Under the pieces are notes generated by a model. That model did no database searches and was not told where the DNA came from. It was given only the letters and a program-made list of their open reading frames with translations. DNA of 64,000 nucleotides from Paenibacillus lutrae (GTDB lineage Bacteria; Bacillota; Bacilli; Paenibacillales; NBRC-103111): positions 126,869 through 190,868 of the forward strand of contig NZ_RHLK01000007.1 of NCBI RefSeq assembly GCF_009757775.1, given 5' to 3'. The first letter of the stretch is position 1, and each line of letters starts with the position of its first letter. Both the position numbers and the translations under genes were made by a program. Of the stretch, positions 18,819 through 27,608 are shown piece by piece.

Positions 18819-19931
18819 ATGAGATTCAGTCCCAAGCACCTGCTAAGTCTCGCTCTTGTATTCGCACTTATCCTAACCATCCTGCCCGCAGCAGGCAATG
18901 CGGAGTCCCGCCCTAATGCGGATACTCGCGCAGGCTGTACGGTAAACTGCCATACCAATAACGCAGCCTTTCTTAATGCAGACTGGTTCAATGGGAATAT
19001 TACCCTGTCCGATCAGCAAATCGCCGATTACGTGAACAAATTGAAGCAATATAAAATTAAATATCAGTTCGTTGATGTCGGTGTTCTCATAGATTCGAAT
19101 ACGGCGAGCAACGGTTCCCTTCCGGCTGCTGGATACTCCAAGCTGGCTAACTGGATTAAAGTTTCCAGGCAAACCGATCCTAACCAGCTGATCATCCCGG
19201 CTTTAAACTATGGCTCCCGGGCCCCGAGAGTGAACGGCGTCAAAACACCGAACCCTAATTTCGGAACACAGACGTTTAAAGCCAACCTGAATGCGGCAGC
19301 CAACAAGCTTGTAAACACAGGCCTGCAAATCAACGGCAGCGGAACGTTCTATAAAGCGGACGGGATTCATCTGGATATTGAAGGATTTATCTCGAATGAT
19401 ACGGTGCTGCTTGGTACTCTGCAATATCTGCGCGACAATGCTCTGGCAAACAACACGAACTTCTCCCAATCCACACCGGCCGATTTCGGCTCCTCCCCCG
19501 TGTGGAGCAATGCGTTCATCGCGCAGGTAGGGGCCATCCTTAACCAGGTTCAGCCGATGATCTATGACCAGATGGGATGGGGGTCCCCAATTGTGGATGC
19601 AGCCAGCTATCAAGCGCTGTGGACTCAAGAAGTGAAGCGCTACAGTACCGCGCTGGCCGGCACTTCCAGCAAGCTGATGCCGACTATGCCCGCTTACGAG
19701 AAGAAGACAGCCGAAGACGGCACGGTCTATCATGATCCTGCGGTTGAGAGCCTGTACAATGCGGCTAAAGGGCTCCAGGCCGCTATCGCTTCGCCGGGAA
19801 GTGCCAATGTACACGGCGCCAGCATCTTCTGGTGGAGCCATTTTGCCGGGTACCACCCTACTGTGTATGCTCCTGCCCTGTACCAGGCAGACCAATCCAA
19901 TTGGCTGAACGAATGGGTGAATCATCCTTAA
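18819..19931 (+). CDS. Secreted GH18-like glycoside hydrolase
   Basis: This 370-residue protein has a clear signal peptide (about 1-28: LLSLALVFALILTILPAAGNA). The body reads as a TIM barrel with the GH18-type motif DGIHLDIE (181-188), where Asp186 and Glu188 match the DxxDxDxE catalytic pattern. Later segments MIYDQMGW and GASIFWWSHF fit the end strands of the barrel. A chitinase- or endo-N-acetylglucosaminidase-like activity is possible, but the match to classical chitinases is weak and the substrate is unknown. AAGGAGG lies 9 nt before the ATG at 18819. A terminator follows. Confidence 0.7.
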   Translation: MRFSPKHLLSLALVFALILTILPAAGNAESRPNADTRAGCTVNCHTNNAAFLNADWFNGNITLSDQQIADYVNKLKQYKIKYQFVDVGVLIDSNTASNGSLPAAGYSKLANWIKVSRQTDPNQLIIPALNYGSRAPRVNGVKTPNPNFGTQTFKANLNAAANKLVNTGLQINGSGTFYKADGIHLDIEGFISNDTVLLGTLQYLRDNALANNTNFSQSTPADFGSSPVWSNAFIAQVGAILNQVQPMIYDQMGWGSPIVDAASYQALWTQEVKRYSTALAGTSSKLMPTMPAYEKKTAEDGTVYHDPAVESLYNAAKGLQAAIASPGSANVHGASIFWWSHFAGYHPTVYAPALYQADQSNWLNEWVNHP

Positions 19932-19980
19932 AAAATGCAGCCTAAGCCAGCAGCTTGACCGCTTTGCTGACAATTAATAA

Positions 19981-20021
19981 ACGCCTGTCCAACCGGATAA
20001 GATCCGCGGACAGGCGTTTTT
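19981..20021 (+). terminator. Intrinsic terminator of the GH18-like gene
   Basis: ACGCCTGTCC (19981-19990) and GGACAGGCGT (20008-20017) are perfectly complementary and followed by a T run. Confidence 0.9.
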
Positions 20022-20078
20022 GATTACAACATGGAAGTCACGTGAAACGAAAGTACTGAACAGAGGCATCCAGAATGC

Positions 20079-21848
20079 TCAAGATGCCGGGTTGAATCCT
20101 AACTCCAGCTGATTCTCAGCAGACTGGGGTTCCCGCTTTTTGTCAATCAGATCCTGTGAGGGATGGAATTTGAACTGATGGATGTTGTCCTGCAGACCTG
20201 CGGCCATACCGTCCAGCGACTCCGATGATGCAGCTATTTCCTCCATAGAAGCCAGCTGCTCTTCGCATACGGCTGCTATGTTCTGGGACTGGTCCGAAAT
20301 CACAGAGGACAGTTCCACAAGCTGCTGCTCCGTGACCAGGAGCTGCTCGGTCACCGCAGACAATTCTTCCGTCGCTGCGGATACTTCTTGTGCCTGCCCA
20401 GCTACGACTCCAACGGCTTTGTAAATGTGGTCAAAAGCTTCCCCCGTGCGGTCCATGGCCCGGGTACCCGCTTCAATCTCCTCAGAACCCGCCTTCATCG
20501 CATCCACCGATTTGCCGACTTTTTCTACCATACTGCGGATTCCATCCGCAATCTGTCCCGATGCATAACCCGTCTGCTCGGCAAGCTTCTTGACCTCTTC
20601 CGCTACAACGGCAAAGCCTTTGCCATGCTCTCCGGCCCGGGCTGCCTCGATACTGGCATTCAGGGACAGCAGGTTCGTCTGGGTTGCGATTTCTTTAATA
20701 AAAATACTGATCTTCTCGATCTGCTTCGACTGCTCACCCAACTCGTTGATCACGGCAGCCGATGTCCCCATCGTAGATTGAATCTGCTTCAGCTGAGCGA
20801 CTGTCTCCTCCAGAAGCGCGCGTCCCTGCTGCGCCTCCTGGTCCGCCCGTTCTGCCGATTCGACTGTGATGGCCGCAGACTGGGCAATTCTTTGAATGCC
20901 GGCTGCGCTTTCCTCCATAGCCAGCTTATTTTCCCTGATCCGGGCCACTTGATTGTCCGCCGTTTCCGAGATGCCCTGAACAGCCTCCGCAATCTGCTGA
21001 GCGGCTATAACAGCCTGCCCGGAACCGCCGGACAGCTCCTTGGAGGCCGAGGCCACCTGCAGGGCGTTATCGTCGATATTCATCATAAGCGTCCGCAGGT
21101 TATGCTTCATGTCATTGAAGGCGCGTGCCATATCGCCGATCTCGTCCTGTTGTTTGACCGCTACATCCTCCGCCGTCAAATCGCCGCCGGCTATCCGCTT
21201 CACGGAATCGGCAACTAGCGTAACGGGGCGGGCAATCATCCGGATGATGAAAAAGGCCATAAGCGCTCCCACCAGAAGCGCCAGCAATACAGCTCCCAGA
21301 ACCATCCCTTTATTATTTTGCACCTGCTGAGCGGTTTCTGTTACGGTCTGATTCAACTGGGCTTGCTGGTAATTCTCCAATTCTTCTGCCGCTGCTGCCA
21401 TTTCCAGAGCGAGCGGGACACATTTCTCTTCCACCAGACGAATATACGACTGGGCATCATCTTTGTATTTGTATACGGCAATTTCGTTAACTGCCCCCGC
21501 GTATTGCTTCTCCAACCGGAGCAGCTGATCCGCATATTCCTTCGCTTGGACCGACGTAATACTTGCCTGTAGTTCCTGCATATCCCCCTTAAAAGCGGCT
21601 CTGTCTTTCTCGTAGTTTACAAAGTGCTCATTATTGCCTGTTAAAAGATAACCGCGCACATTTTTGGTCTGATCCGCTGCCAGAGCTCCTAAATTTTTAG
21701 CGAGCAAAATTTTGTGCACCCGGTCTTGAATGAGATTCTCGTAAGCCTGGTTGACACGGGTCAAGCCAATCCAGCTAATTGTTCCTACCAGAATGGTCAA
21801 TACCAGTACAGCGGCAAAACTTAAGGTAAGCTTCTGTCTAAATCTCAT
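20079..21848 (-). CDS. Methyl-accepting chemotaxis protein
   Basis: This 589-residue protein has a first membrane span at about 7-30 and an extracytoplasmic helical sensor of about 150 residues with a CHASE3/four-helix-bundle character ([16 protein letters not shown]). A second span lies at about 182-203, HAMP at about 204-257, and a long cytoplasmic signalling domain follows. The domain's conserved hairpin tip reads [20 protein letters not shown], then [20 protein letters not shown]. It would pass a ligand or energy signal to CheA/CheW. There is no C-terminal methylase-tethering pentapeptide. AAGGGG lies 6 nt before the ATG at 21848. The gene is monocistronic and the ligand is unknown. Confidence 0.93.
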   Translation of the reverse strand: MRFRQKLTLSFAAVLVLTILVGTISWIGLTRVNQAYENLIQDRVHKILLAKNLGALAADQTKNVRGYLLTGNNEHFVNYEKDRAAFKGDMQELQASITSVQAKEYADQLLRLEKQYAGAVNEIAVYKYKDDAQSYIRLVEEKCVPLALEMAAAAEELENYQQAQLNQTVTETAQQVQNNKGMVLGAVLLALLVGALMAFFIIRMIARPVTLVADSVKRIAGGDLTAEDVAVKQQDEIGDMARAFNDMKHNLRTLMMNIDDNALQVASASKELSGGSGQAVIAAQQIAEAVQGISETADNQVARIRENKLAMEESAAGIQRIAQSAAITVESAERADQEAQQGRALLEETVAQLKQIQSTMGTSAAVINELGEQSKQIEKISIFIKEIATQTNLLSLNASIEAARAGEHGKGFAVVAEEVKKLAEQTGYASGQIADGIRSMVEKVGKSVDAMKAGSEEIEAGTRAMDRTGEAFDHIYKAVGVVAGQAQEVSAATEELSAVTEQLLVTEQQLVELSSVISDQSQNIAAVCEEQLASMEEIAASSESLDGMAAGLQDNIHQFKFHPSQDLIDKKREPQSAENQLELGFNPAS

Positions 21849-22207
21849 AAAAAACCCCTTCGGTCTTTTTATTTTTTTAGTTCTTTGTACCTATTAAACA
21901 GGATCGTTATGATTCTAAACAGTGAATATTCATACCTACATAAAAAAATAATAAATCTAATTCCAGTTCTTGTTAAGGCCTATATACCCAAAACATAAAA
22001 TTGTAGAGACTAGCTTCAAAGACCCGTCATTTCAATTATCCAGGGACTTCCATGTGCGATGGAGTCCTGAATAATGTAGAGAGAAATCTTACATATTGTT
22101 CTAAATTTTATAAGAAAGAAGGAAGGCGGATCAGACAAATCGAAGATAAAGAAAGCAGAAAAATATAGAGAGCAGACCAGCTGCCCGATTAACGGAGGAC
22201 ATTACTT
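21849..22207. other. Intergenic region between divergent genes, with one hairpin
   Basis: This 359-bp AT-rich gap must hold promoters for both the chemotaxis receptor and the phosphoesterase. I see one imperfect inverted repeat at 22041-22069 (CAGGGACTTCCAT with ATGGAGTCCTG) without a T run. No gene and no confident promoter were found. Confidence 0.5.
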
Positions 22208-22939
22208 GTGGACAAAATCGCAATTCTATCCGACATTCACGGCAATATACCCGCGCTTGAGGCTGTATTGGAAGATATCCGGCGAAGGGATATTACGAGA
22301 ATATTGTGTCTTGGGGACCTGGTCGGCAAAGGTCCTCATTCCGATCAGGCGGTAGATCTGATCCGCCGGCATTGCGAGGCCGTTGTAAGCGGCAACTGGG
22401 ATGATTTTATAACACGTGAAGCGGAGTACCCGGATCTATGCTGGCATCAAAATGTGCTGGGAGAAGCACGGCTTCAATATTTAGCCGCTCTTCCTTTCGC
22501 GCTTGAGTTCTATATGAGCGGCCGGTATGTGCGGCTTTTTCACGCCTCTCCACGCAGTTTATACGAGCGAGTGCAGCCTTGGGACGACTTGGAGAAACGA
22601 CTCTCGCTATTCGAATCCTCCGAGCGTTGCACAGCCAATATTCCAGCCGATATCGTAGGCTACGGGGATATTCACAATGCCTATCTTCAGCATTTGCACG
22701 GGAAAGTGCTGTTTAACGTCGGCAGTGTAGGTAATCCGCTCGATGTAACGCAGGCGTCTTACGTGATTATGGAAGGCAGCTATGGAGCCCGGACAGCCGC
22801 CCCCCTAGATATCAGGTTCGTCCGGGTGCCTTATGACATCGAGCTTGCTGTCCAGCAGGCCATTGATGCGGATATGCCTCACCTGGAAGCTTACATCCAA
22901 GAACTGCGCACCGCGAAGTATCGCGGGATCAAAGACTAG
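22208..22939 (+). CDS. Metallophosphoesterase (YfcE/MJ0936-like superfamily)
   Basis: This 243-residue protein begins with the metal-binding motif LSDIHGNIPALEAV, followed by LGDLVGKGPHSDQAVDLI, SGNWDDF and LFHASPRSL. The last motif, usually GHTH, reads YGDIHNAYLQ, so one expected histidine is Asp. The protein is predicted to be a cytoplasmic phosphodiesterase or phosphatase of unknown substrate. The start is GTG at 22208 after GGAGGA. A small DUF1648 membrane protein follows 36 bp later and is probably cotranscribed. Confidence 0.85.
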   Translation: MDKIAILSDIHGNIPALEAVLEDIRRRDITRILCLGDLVGKGPHSDQAVDLIRRHCEAVVSGNWDDFITREAEYPDLCWHQNVLGEARLQYLAALPFALEFYMSGRYVRLFHASPRSLYERVQPWDDLEKRLSLFESSERCTANIPADIVGYGDIHNAYLQHLHGKVLFNVGSVGNPLDVTQASYVIMEGSYGARTAAPLDIRFVRVPYDIELAVQQAIDADMPHLEAYIQELRTAKYRGIKD

Positions 22940-22974
22940 GCAGCGCCCGCATATCTATTAGGCGAGGTGATTGT

Positions 22975-23466
22975 ATGCAAGTAAGCCAACCTAAGTTAAT
23001 TATTGATCGAACGGTGCCCGAACGTATATCCGACTTCCTGTCGGTTCTGCTGCTAGCAGGAGCTACTGTCCTCCTCGCGCTGCACTGGAGGGACATTCCT
23101 GCAGAAATCCCGATTCATTTCAACGGAAAAGGGGAACCTGACCGCTACGGCGGCAAAGCTTTCATTTGGGCGCCCATGGCACTAGCCAGCGTTATGTGGA
23201 TGGTGCTGACCCTGCTTGAGAGGTACCCTCATGTTTATAATTATATCAACCTGACTGAGGCAAACCGTGAGAAGCAATACTTGAATGCCCGCATGATGAT
23301 CAACCTCATGAAGTTGGAAATTGTGCTCTTCTTCGTCTGTATCAGTGCCGAGATCTACGCGGCCGGAAATTATGATTTTAATCTGCTTGCCTGGGGGATG
23401 CCGGTTTTTTTATTGCTGCTCGCGCTAACCCTTGCATTTTTTATTAACCGGGCAAGAAAGTTATAG
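22975..23466 (+). CDS. DUF1648-domain membrane protein
   Basis: This 163-residue protein has four predicted membrane spans. The DUF1648 signature, IPIHFNGKGEPDRYGGK, lies after the first span. DUF1648 also occurs at the N-terminus of SdpI-type immunity proteins, but the SdpI part is absent here. The function is unknown. The ATG at 22975 follows GGCGAGGTGAT. It follows the phosphoesterase gene and ends just before a hairpin terminator. Confidence 0.8.
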   Translation: MQVSQPKLIIDRTVPERISDFLSVLLLAGATVLLALHWRDIPAEIPIHFNGKGEPDRYGGKAFIWAPMALASVMWMVLTLLERYPHVYNYINLTEANREKQYLNARMMINLMKLEIVLFFVCISAEIYAAGNYDFNLLAWGMPVFLLLLALTLAFFINRARKL

Positions 23467-23496
23467 GGAGGGTTCTATTAGCGGACAAAATATTAT

Positions 23497-23540
23497 AAAA
23501 GCCTGCCGGTTCGGATCACTCTGCCGGCAGGCCTCTTTAA
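23497..23540. terminator. Hairpin terminator between convergent genes
   Basis: GCCTGCCGG (23501-23509) and CCGGCAGGC (23524-23532) are perfect arms. The plus strand continues CTCTTTAA and the minus strand TTTTATAA, so it can serve both directions. Confidence 0.7.
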
Positions 23541-23647
23541 TCTACGGATACAGCTCTATCTCATGGGCTCCGGAGAATCCGAGTCTCATCCGCAGACTGG
23601 TTCTGCATGGACGAGTCTCACACATTCCGGCTTCGCGGACTCTCTTC

Positions 23648-24496
23648 TTACTTCACCTTTTCAGCGCCCTTCACCTTTTCAGCGCCGAGGAACTCCAGCC
23701 AGTCTTTTTCCTCTGCCGTTTTGGACTCCAGCTTCTTTGCGAGATCCTTGGATGGCTTCGGCTCGTTGAATCGTATGTAATCCACGTACGTCAGGTTGTC
23801 CGCATAACCGGACAGATTCGTAAGCAGGCAGTAACCTACCTGCAGCTTAGCCGGAAGATCCGTCCGCTCGTGTGCATCCGCGAACTTCCACTGGCCCCCC
23901 TCTTCTTTGTACAGCTTGACGACGTTGCTGCCGATCCTTGCAAGCTTCAGCTCGATCCACTCCGTTTGTACATTCTCTGTTTTGTAGACAAATTGACTAT
24001 TCACATTTTGCTTAAAATCAATGAGTCTAGTTCCGTTCTTGCCTCCGGTGGTCAGGTATTCCCAGTTCTCTTTGTTACCGGGCACAACCGTTCCCTCCGG
24101 CTCGCCCGGAGCCCGCATCATCAAGCCGGCCAGATCGAACTCACCGGAAGGAACGGATGCGCTCTTGCCCGTCACTTTAACCCTCATGGTGGCAACAAAG
24201 TCACCGGTAATGGTTTTGTAGGAAAGATGTCCGGTGTTCACTCCATACCAGGTACCGGATGTAGGCTCCAGGAACAGGTGCCCTTCGCTCGTCTGGTTGC
24301 TATCCGCTCTGCTTAAATAGAAACCATTCTGGAAAGTATCTCCGGCTTTTTTCCATTGGGCCAGCGATGTGCTATCGTTGAATTCATCACTTAATTCGGC
24401 TAGTTTGTCCACAGCCGGACTACCCGCATTCATACTGCAGCCGGATAAAATCATAACGGTTGTGAGCACGATAACCGGAATTGCTTTTTTAAACAT
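23648..24496 (-). CDS. Secreted lipoprotein with DUF1349-like (concanavalin-type) domain
   Basis: This 282-residue protein has a lipoprotein signal peptide ending in the lipobox LSGC (MILSGCS). The body matches the DUF1349/concanavalin-like pattern: LSDEFNDSTSLAQWKK, DFVATMRVKVTG, FDLAGLMMRAP, NWEYLTTGGKNGTR and QVGYCLLTN. Such domains often bind or process carbohydrates. The C-terminus ends in a duplicated GAEKVK, caused by an 18-bp tandem repeat. The start is ATG at 24496 after AGAGGGGG. It sits behind an HxlR regulator, with a perfect palindrome over its likely -35. Confidence 0.8.
   Translation of the reverse strand: MFKKAIPVIVLTTVMILSGCSMNAGSPAVDKLAELSDEFNDSTSLAQWKKAGDTFQNGFYLSRADSNQTSEGHLFLEPTSGTWYGVNTGHLSYKTITGDFVATMRVKVTGKSASVPSGEFDLAGLMMRAPGEPEGTVVPGNKENWEYLTTGGKNGTRLIDFKQNVNSQFVYKTENVQTEWIELKLARIGSNVVKLYKEEGGQWKFADAHERTDLPAKLQVGYCLLTNLSGYADNLTYVDYIRFNEPKPSKDLAKKLESKTAEEKDWLEFLGAEKVKGAEKVK
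23651..23686. repeat. 18-bp tandem duplication inside the lipoprotein gene
   Basis: CTTCACCTTTTCAGCGCC occurs twice in a row without change. Being 18 bp, it keeps the frame and duplicates six residues at the C-terminus. Confidence 0.95.
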
Positions 24497-24558
24497 ATCG
24501 AATCCCCCTCTTAGATCCATATTTTCTAGACTCTACGTCCATTAGAACAGAGAGGGAT

Positions 24559-24601
24559 ATCTTACACAAGAAGGCACTTTTTGGTAACGAGGTTACCAAA
24601 A
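24559..24601 (-). promoter_or_regulatory. Palindromic operator and promoter of the lipoprotein gene
   Basis: TTTTGGTAAC (24579-24588) and GTTACCAAAA (24592-24601) are perfect 10-bp arms with a 3-nt centre. On the minus strand TTACCA (24587-24582), 17 bp, then TAAGAT (24564-24559) could be the promoter, so the palindrome covers the -35. The adjacent HxlR protein is the natural candidate binder. Confidence 0.5.
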
Positions 24602-24621
24602 GGTAAGAATTAGGGGCCCAC

Positions 24622-24936
24622 CTACGGTTTGAACGTTGTACCCCATGTAAAAAGACTGCTGAGAATCGGCTTCATAGCTTTCCCTTTCTCCGTCATGAAG
24701 TAAACGACACGCGGAGGCATCTCTGCGAAAACTTGCCGTCCGATAATTCCGTCCTTCTCCAATTCCTTCAACTGTTGAGACAGCACCTTCTGGGAAACTC
24801 CAGGCAGACGCCGCTGCAGCTCATTGAACCGGAGTGTCTCGTGCTGCAAATACCATAATGCAAGTACCTTCCACTTCCCGCTTAGTGCATCAACAGCAAT
24901 CTCAACCGGACATTTCTCATATTGAATAGCCATCAT
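24622..24936 (-). CDS. HxlR-family winged-helix transcriptional regulator
   Basis: This 104-residue protein fits the HxlR family throughout. It has CPVEIAVDALSGKWKVLALW at the start, LRFNELQRRLPGVSQKVLSQ for the recognition helix, and MPPRVVYFMTEKGKA for the wing. Members often sense electrophiles or oxidants through the N-terminal Cys, here Cys9. The start at 24936 has only a weak GGGGGCAAG site; the next ATG at 24933 is equally possible. The gene precedes a lipoprotein gene with a palindrome at its promoter, which suggests local control. Confidence 0.9.
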   Translation of the reverse strand: MMAIQYEKCPVEIAVDALSGKWKVLALWYLQHETLRFNELQRRLPGVSQKVLSQQLKELEKDGIIGRQVFAEMPPRVVYFMTEKGKAMKPILSSLFTWGTTFKP

Positions 24937-24991
24937 CTACTTGCCCCCAGCATCGGATTAATTAAAAAATAAACACAACTCCGTTTTACTC

Positions 24992-25000
24992 TGCTATAAT
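24992..25000 (+). promoter_or_regulatory. Extended -10 for the small membrane ORF
   Basis: TGCTATAAT at 24992-25000 is a consensus extended -10; no good -35 lies 17 bp upstream. It points toward the small ORF at 25048, whose transcript would end at the hairpin at 25162-25194. Confidence 0.5.
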
Positions 25001-25047
25001 ATCACGGTCCCTGTTTCCAGATATATACTAATCAGGAAAGGCGGTGG

Positions 25048-25167
25048 ATTTGCATAAATAAGAGTAGAATATTAGCAATATTTTTGCTCACTGCTTCTGC
25101 CATGTTCCTTATACTATTCCTCTTGCTGTATGCAGGCGTGACTAACAATATCATTCGTCTGAACTAA
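25048..25167 (+). CDS. Small single-span membrane protein (candidate, unusual start)
   Basis: A 39-codon frame encodes one hydrophobic span (LAIFLLTASAMFLILFLLLY) and a polar tail (AGVTNNIIRLN). It is framed by a consensus extended -10, a GGCGGTGG ribosome-like site and a perfect terminator that includes its stop codon, so a short transcript is likely. In this frame the codon at the right distance is ATT (25048). The nearby TTG (25050) is in another frame that stops three codons later. Either a rare ATT start is used, a base is misread in TTGCATAAATAAG, or translation begins at the internal ATG (25101). Confidence 0.4.
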   Translation: MCINKSRILAIFLLTASAMFLILFLLLYAGVTNNIIRLN

Positions 25168-25194
25168 CTTCCGCTGCGGAAGTTAGTTCTTTTT
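25162..25194 (+). terminator. Intrinsic terminator of the small ORF
   Basis: AACTAACTTCC and GGAAGTTAGTT form a perfect 11-bp stem with a 5-nt loop, followed by CTTTTT. The stop codon TAA lies in the first arm. Confidence 0.9.
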
Positions 25195-25227
25195 CGATAC
25201 CATTACGATTGACGGGATAATCTGGCG

Positions 25228-25974
25228 TTATCCTGCCCCGCCGATCTCCCTTAACCGCCTTCTCATCTCTTCCAAATTGGCGTTAAACTGCTTCAGTCTG
25301 TGCCCGTTGGCACCGGACGGATGCGGAAACCCCCATAGACACCGGGCGGGGTCCAATATGCCTTCCTTCCTGGCAAGGTGCATAACACCTTCGACCTTTT
25401 TTCCCAGAGGGATAATGAGGGGCCGATCCAGCAGAGAGAGTTCTTCCGCAAGGAAAGCAAGGGCGCGCTCTCTTAAGAAAGCTGTTGTCAGCAGATCGGG
25501 GTTCGATCCGGTGTAGTTCTTCTCTCCAATGAAGACAGGGTAACGGAGCAAAGATGTGGTATGCAGCAGGTTCCGATGCCCCAGAAACAGTTCGCCGCAA
25601 GACGGGATGCCCAAGTAATGATGCAGTCCCAGCGTATTCAGCATCCCGGTCAGATTGTGTCTCATTGTACCTGCGAACGATGCCTCTTCCTTGGCCGCTT
25701 TGCTTATTGCCTCCTGAGTAAGGCCCAATTCCAGCCCGCGTCTAGCCTCTTCAAAAGCTGCTTTCATCTGAGTCCACCCCGGCGTCAAACCAATGATGAC
25801 TACCTGGGCCGACCGATTCATATATTCATTATGCGGGGCATAGTACATGTCTGCAGGCCCGCATCGTTCGATCAGGAACTCTTCCGTCAGCAATTGTGCT
25901 TTAGTGAGGCTTGTATGAGCCGGCAGAGCCCTCATGGCTTCTGTGTAGCTTTCGAATTTACTGGATAGTATCAC
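25228..25974 (-). CDS. Uracil-DNA-glycosylase-superfamily-like protein
   Basis: This 248-residue protein resembles the UDG fold. VVIIGLTPGWTQM fits motif 1 (GxxPG), and GFPHPSGANGHR near the C-terminus fits motif 2 (HPSxxN/R). LGHRNLLHTTSLLRYPVF lies between them. The usual catalytic Asp/Asn of motif 1 is not evident, so the activity and even the substrate class are uncertain. The start is GTG at 25974, with AGGAGGG 8 nt upstream; a longer frame to 26031 lacks a site. Confidence 0.6.
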   Translation of the reverse strand: MILSSKFESYTEAMRALPAHTSLTKAQLLTEEFLIERCGPADMYYAPHNEYMNRSAQVVIIGLTPGWTQMKAAFEEARRGLELGLTQEAISKAAKEEASFAGTMRHNLTGMLNTLGLHHYLGIPSCGELFLGHRNLLHTTSLLRYPVFIGEKNYTGSNPDLLTTAFLRERALAFLAEELSLLDRPLIIPLGKKVEGVMHLARKEGILDPARCLWGFPHPSGANGHRLKQFNANLEEMRRRLREIGGAG

Positions 25975-26085
25975 AGCCGGTTCCCTCCTATATACCGCCG
26001 GCTTCCCTAAACCGGCCCCGCTTTTAACCAATCGGACAATCCTTCTAGAAAATAATACGCAAATCCGGGGATCATTTGTAGTAGA

Positions 26086-26105
26086 ATTAAATAGTTGTAT
26101 TTAAT
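26086..26105. promoter_or_regulatory. Dyad in the yedE promoter region
   Basis: ATTAAATA (26086-26093) and TATTTAAT (26098-26105) are perfect 8-bp arms with GTTG between. They lie 22 bp before the yedE ATG and overlap a possible -10 (TATTTA, 26098-26103). This is a candidate operator for a sulfur regulator. Confidence 0.4.
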
Positions 26106-26126
26106 GATAGAGGGGATTTAAGCACG

Positions 26127-27332
26127 ATGAAACTTGTATGGAATAAAGTATTCAACAATTACTGGAGCCCTTATGTCGCCATGGGGCTTGCCGGGGTGCT
26201 GAGTGCTTTGTATTTTGGACTGACCAGCACCGTATGGGCGGTGACAGGCGAATTCACCCGGCTCGGCGGACACATATTGGAGTTTTTTGGCGTAGATATT
26301 TCGGGGTGGGCTTATTTTAATCTTATCAAAATGAATGGAACTACGTTCACCCGAACCGATGGCTGGATTGTCTGGGGAATGTTCATCGGGGCGCTGATCA
26401 CGATTCTTCTCAGCAATTCGTTCAAAATAAGAATACCCAAACAAAAGCGGCGTTATGTCCAAGGCTTCATCGGAGGGATTATCGCAGGATTCGGAGCCCG
26501 TCTAGCTCTGGGGTGCAATCTGGCTGCTTTTTTCACAGGCGTCCCCCAATTCTCGCTTCATTCCTGGATTTTTATTGTGGCGACTGCCCTCGGGACCTAT
26601 CTGGGTGCCAAAGTGGTGAACACCGCCTGGTGGAAAGGCAAACCCATCCTGCGAAAAGGAAGCGGCAAGCCTGTATCCCCCTCCCGCAAGTCTACACGCA
26701 TCCAGCCGCTTATCGGCGCTCTGGTCGCCCTTGCGTATGCGGGACTGATTCTTTACTTCTTCTTGACCGGCAGAACCATGCTGGGCATAGCCGCTATCTT
26801 CGGCGCCGCCTTCGGCATCCTGATTGAAAGAGGGCAGATCTGCTTCACCTCTGCGTTCCGTGATCTGTGGATCAGCGGACGCGCCACCATGACCAAAGCC
26901 ATTGCGCTCGGCATGGCTGTCAGCTCGGTCGCTACCTTGTTCATTATCCTTTATTACGGACTTGAGCCGATCACCAAGATAGCGGCTCCGAGCACGTTTG
27001 TCGGCGGCGTACTGTTCGGCATCGGGATCGTCATGGCTGCCGGCTGCGAAACCGGCATGATGTACAGGCTGATGGAAGGCCAGGTTGTCTTCCTGCCGGT
27101 ATTCGCCGGCAACATCCTGGGAGCCACGGCGCTTGCCTATGCCTGGGACCATATGGGCATATTCAACCTGTTCGTTAAGAGCGGCTCGCCGGTCAATCTC
27201 ATTCACGTCATGGGCCCGGCAGGCGCCCTCCTGGTCACGCTGCTGCTGCTTGGCATCGGATTCGCAATCGCTGTTTATTGGCAGAAAAACTACCGTTTCG
27301 GCACGGGATTCAAAAAAGAAAGGGGACTATAA
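26127..27332 (+). CDS. yedE: YeeE/YedE-family sulfur-compound (thiosulfate-type) transporter
   Basis: This 401-residue membrane protein has about ten spans in two repeats. Three conserved cysteines sit in the positions used by the thiosulfate transporter family: Cys130 (LALGCNLAAFFTG), Cys239 (RGQICFTSAFRD) and Cys307 (AAGCETGMMYR). It is predicted to bring thiosulfate or a related sulfur or selenium compound into the cell. The YedF/TusA-like gene starts 2 bp after its stop, so the two are translated together. The ATG at 26127 follows GAGGGGATT. A perfect dyad lies just upstream. Confidence 0.9.
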   Translation: MKLVWNKVFNNYWSPYVAMGLAGVLSALYFGLTSTVWAVTGEFTRLGGHILEFFGVDISGWAYFNLIKMNGTTFTRTDGWIVWGMFIGALITILLSNSFKIRIPKQKRRYVQGFIGGIIAGFGARLALGCNLAAFFTGVPQFSLHSWIFIVATALGTYLGAKVVNTAWWKGKPILRKGSGKPVSPSRKSTRIQPLIGALVALAYAGLILYFFLTGRTMLGIAAIFGAAFGILIERGQICFTSAFRDLWISGRATMTKAIALGMAVSSVATLFIILYYGLEPITKIAAPSTFVGGVLFGIGIVMAAGCETGMMYRLMEGQVVFLPVFAGNILGATALAYAWDHMGIFNLFVKSGSPVNLIHVMGPAGALLVTLLLLGIGFAIAVYWQKNYRFGTGFKKERGL

Positions 27333-27334
27333 CC

Positions 27335-27562
27335 ATGTCCATTGACTATACGCTTGATCTCAGAGGAGAATCTTGTCCTTATCCTGTTATTTACACACTG
27401 GAAACTCTGCGCGATATGAAAAAAGGCCAGCTGCTTCAAGTTATCGCAGACTGTCCGGCTGCCTTCCGCAACGTTCCGGAGGAAGTCATTAAGCATGGAT
27501 ATACGCTTGCGCAAGAACCTGTTAAGAACGGCCAGGAATTTATGTTCTATATCACGGCTTAG
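27335..27562 (+). CDS. yedF: YedF/TusA-family sulfur carrier
   Basis: This 75-residue protein has the TusA/SirA signature LDLRGESCPYPVIYTLETL, with the persulfide-forming Cys14. It is predicted to accept sulfur from the compound brought in by the YedE protein encoded 2 bp upstream. The start is ATG at 27335, with AAAGGGGA in the 3' end of yedE. A longer frame to 27278 lies inside yedE and is not supported. Confidence 0.92.
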   Translation: MSIDYTLDLRGESCPYPVIYTLETLRDMKKGQLLQVIADCPAAFRNVPEEVIKHGYTLAQEPVKNGQEFMFYITA

Positions 27563-27608
27563 TTCGTTCTTCATCTCCGCTTATTCTATACGGCTATTAT
27601 CGAACGCC

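Noticed and set aside
18710-18916. Leader peptide ORF starting after AGGAGGGAA upstream of the GH18-like gene
   Set aside because: The ribosome site is only 3 nt from the ATG, the peptide runs into the downstream gene, and its composition is not protein-like.
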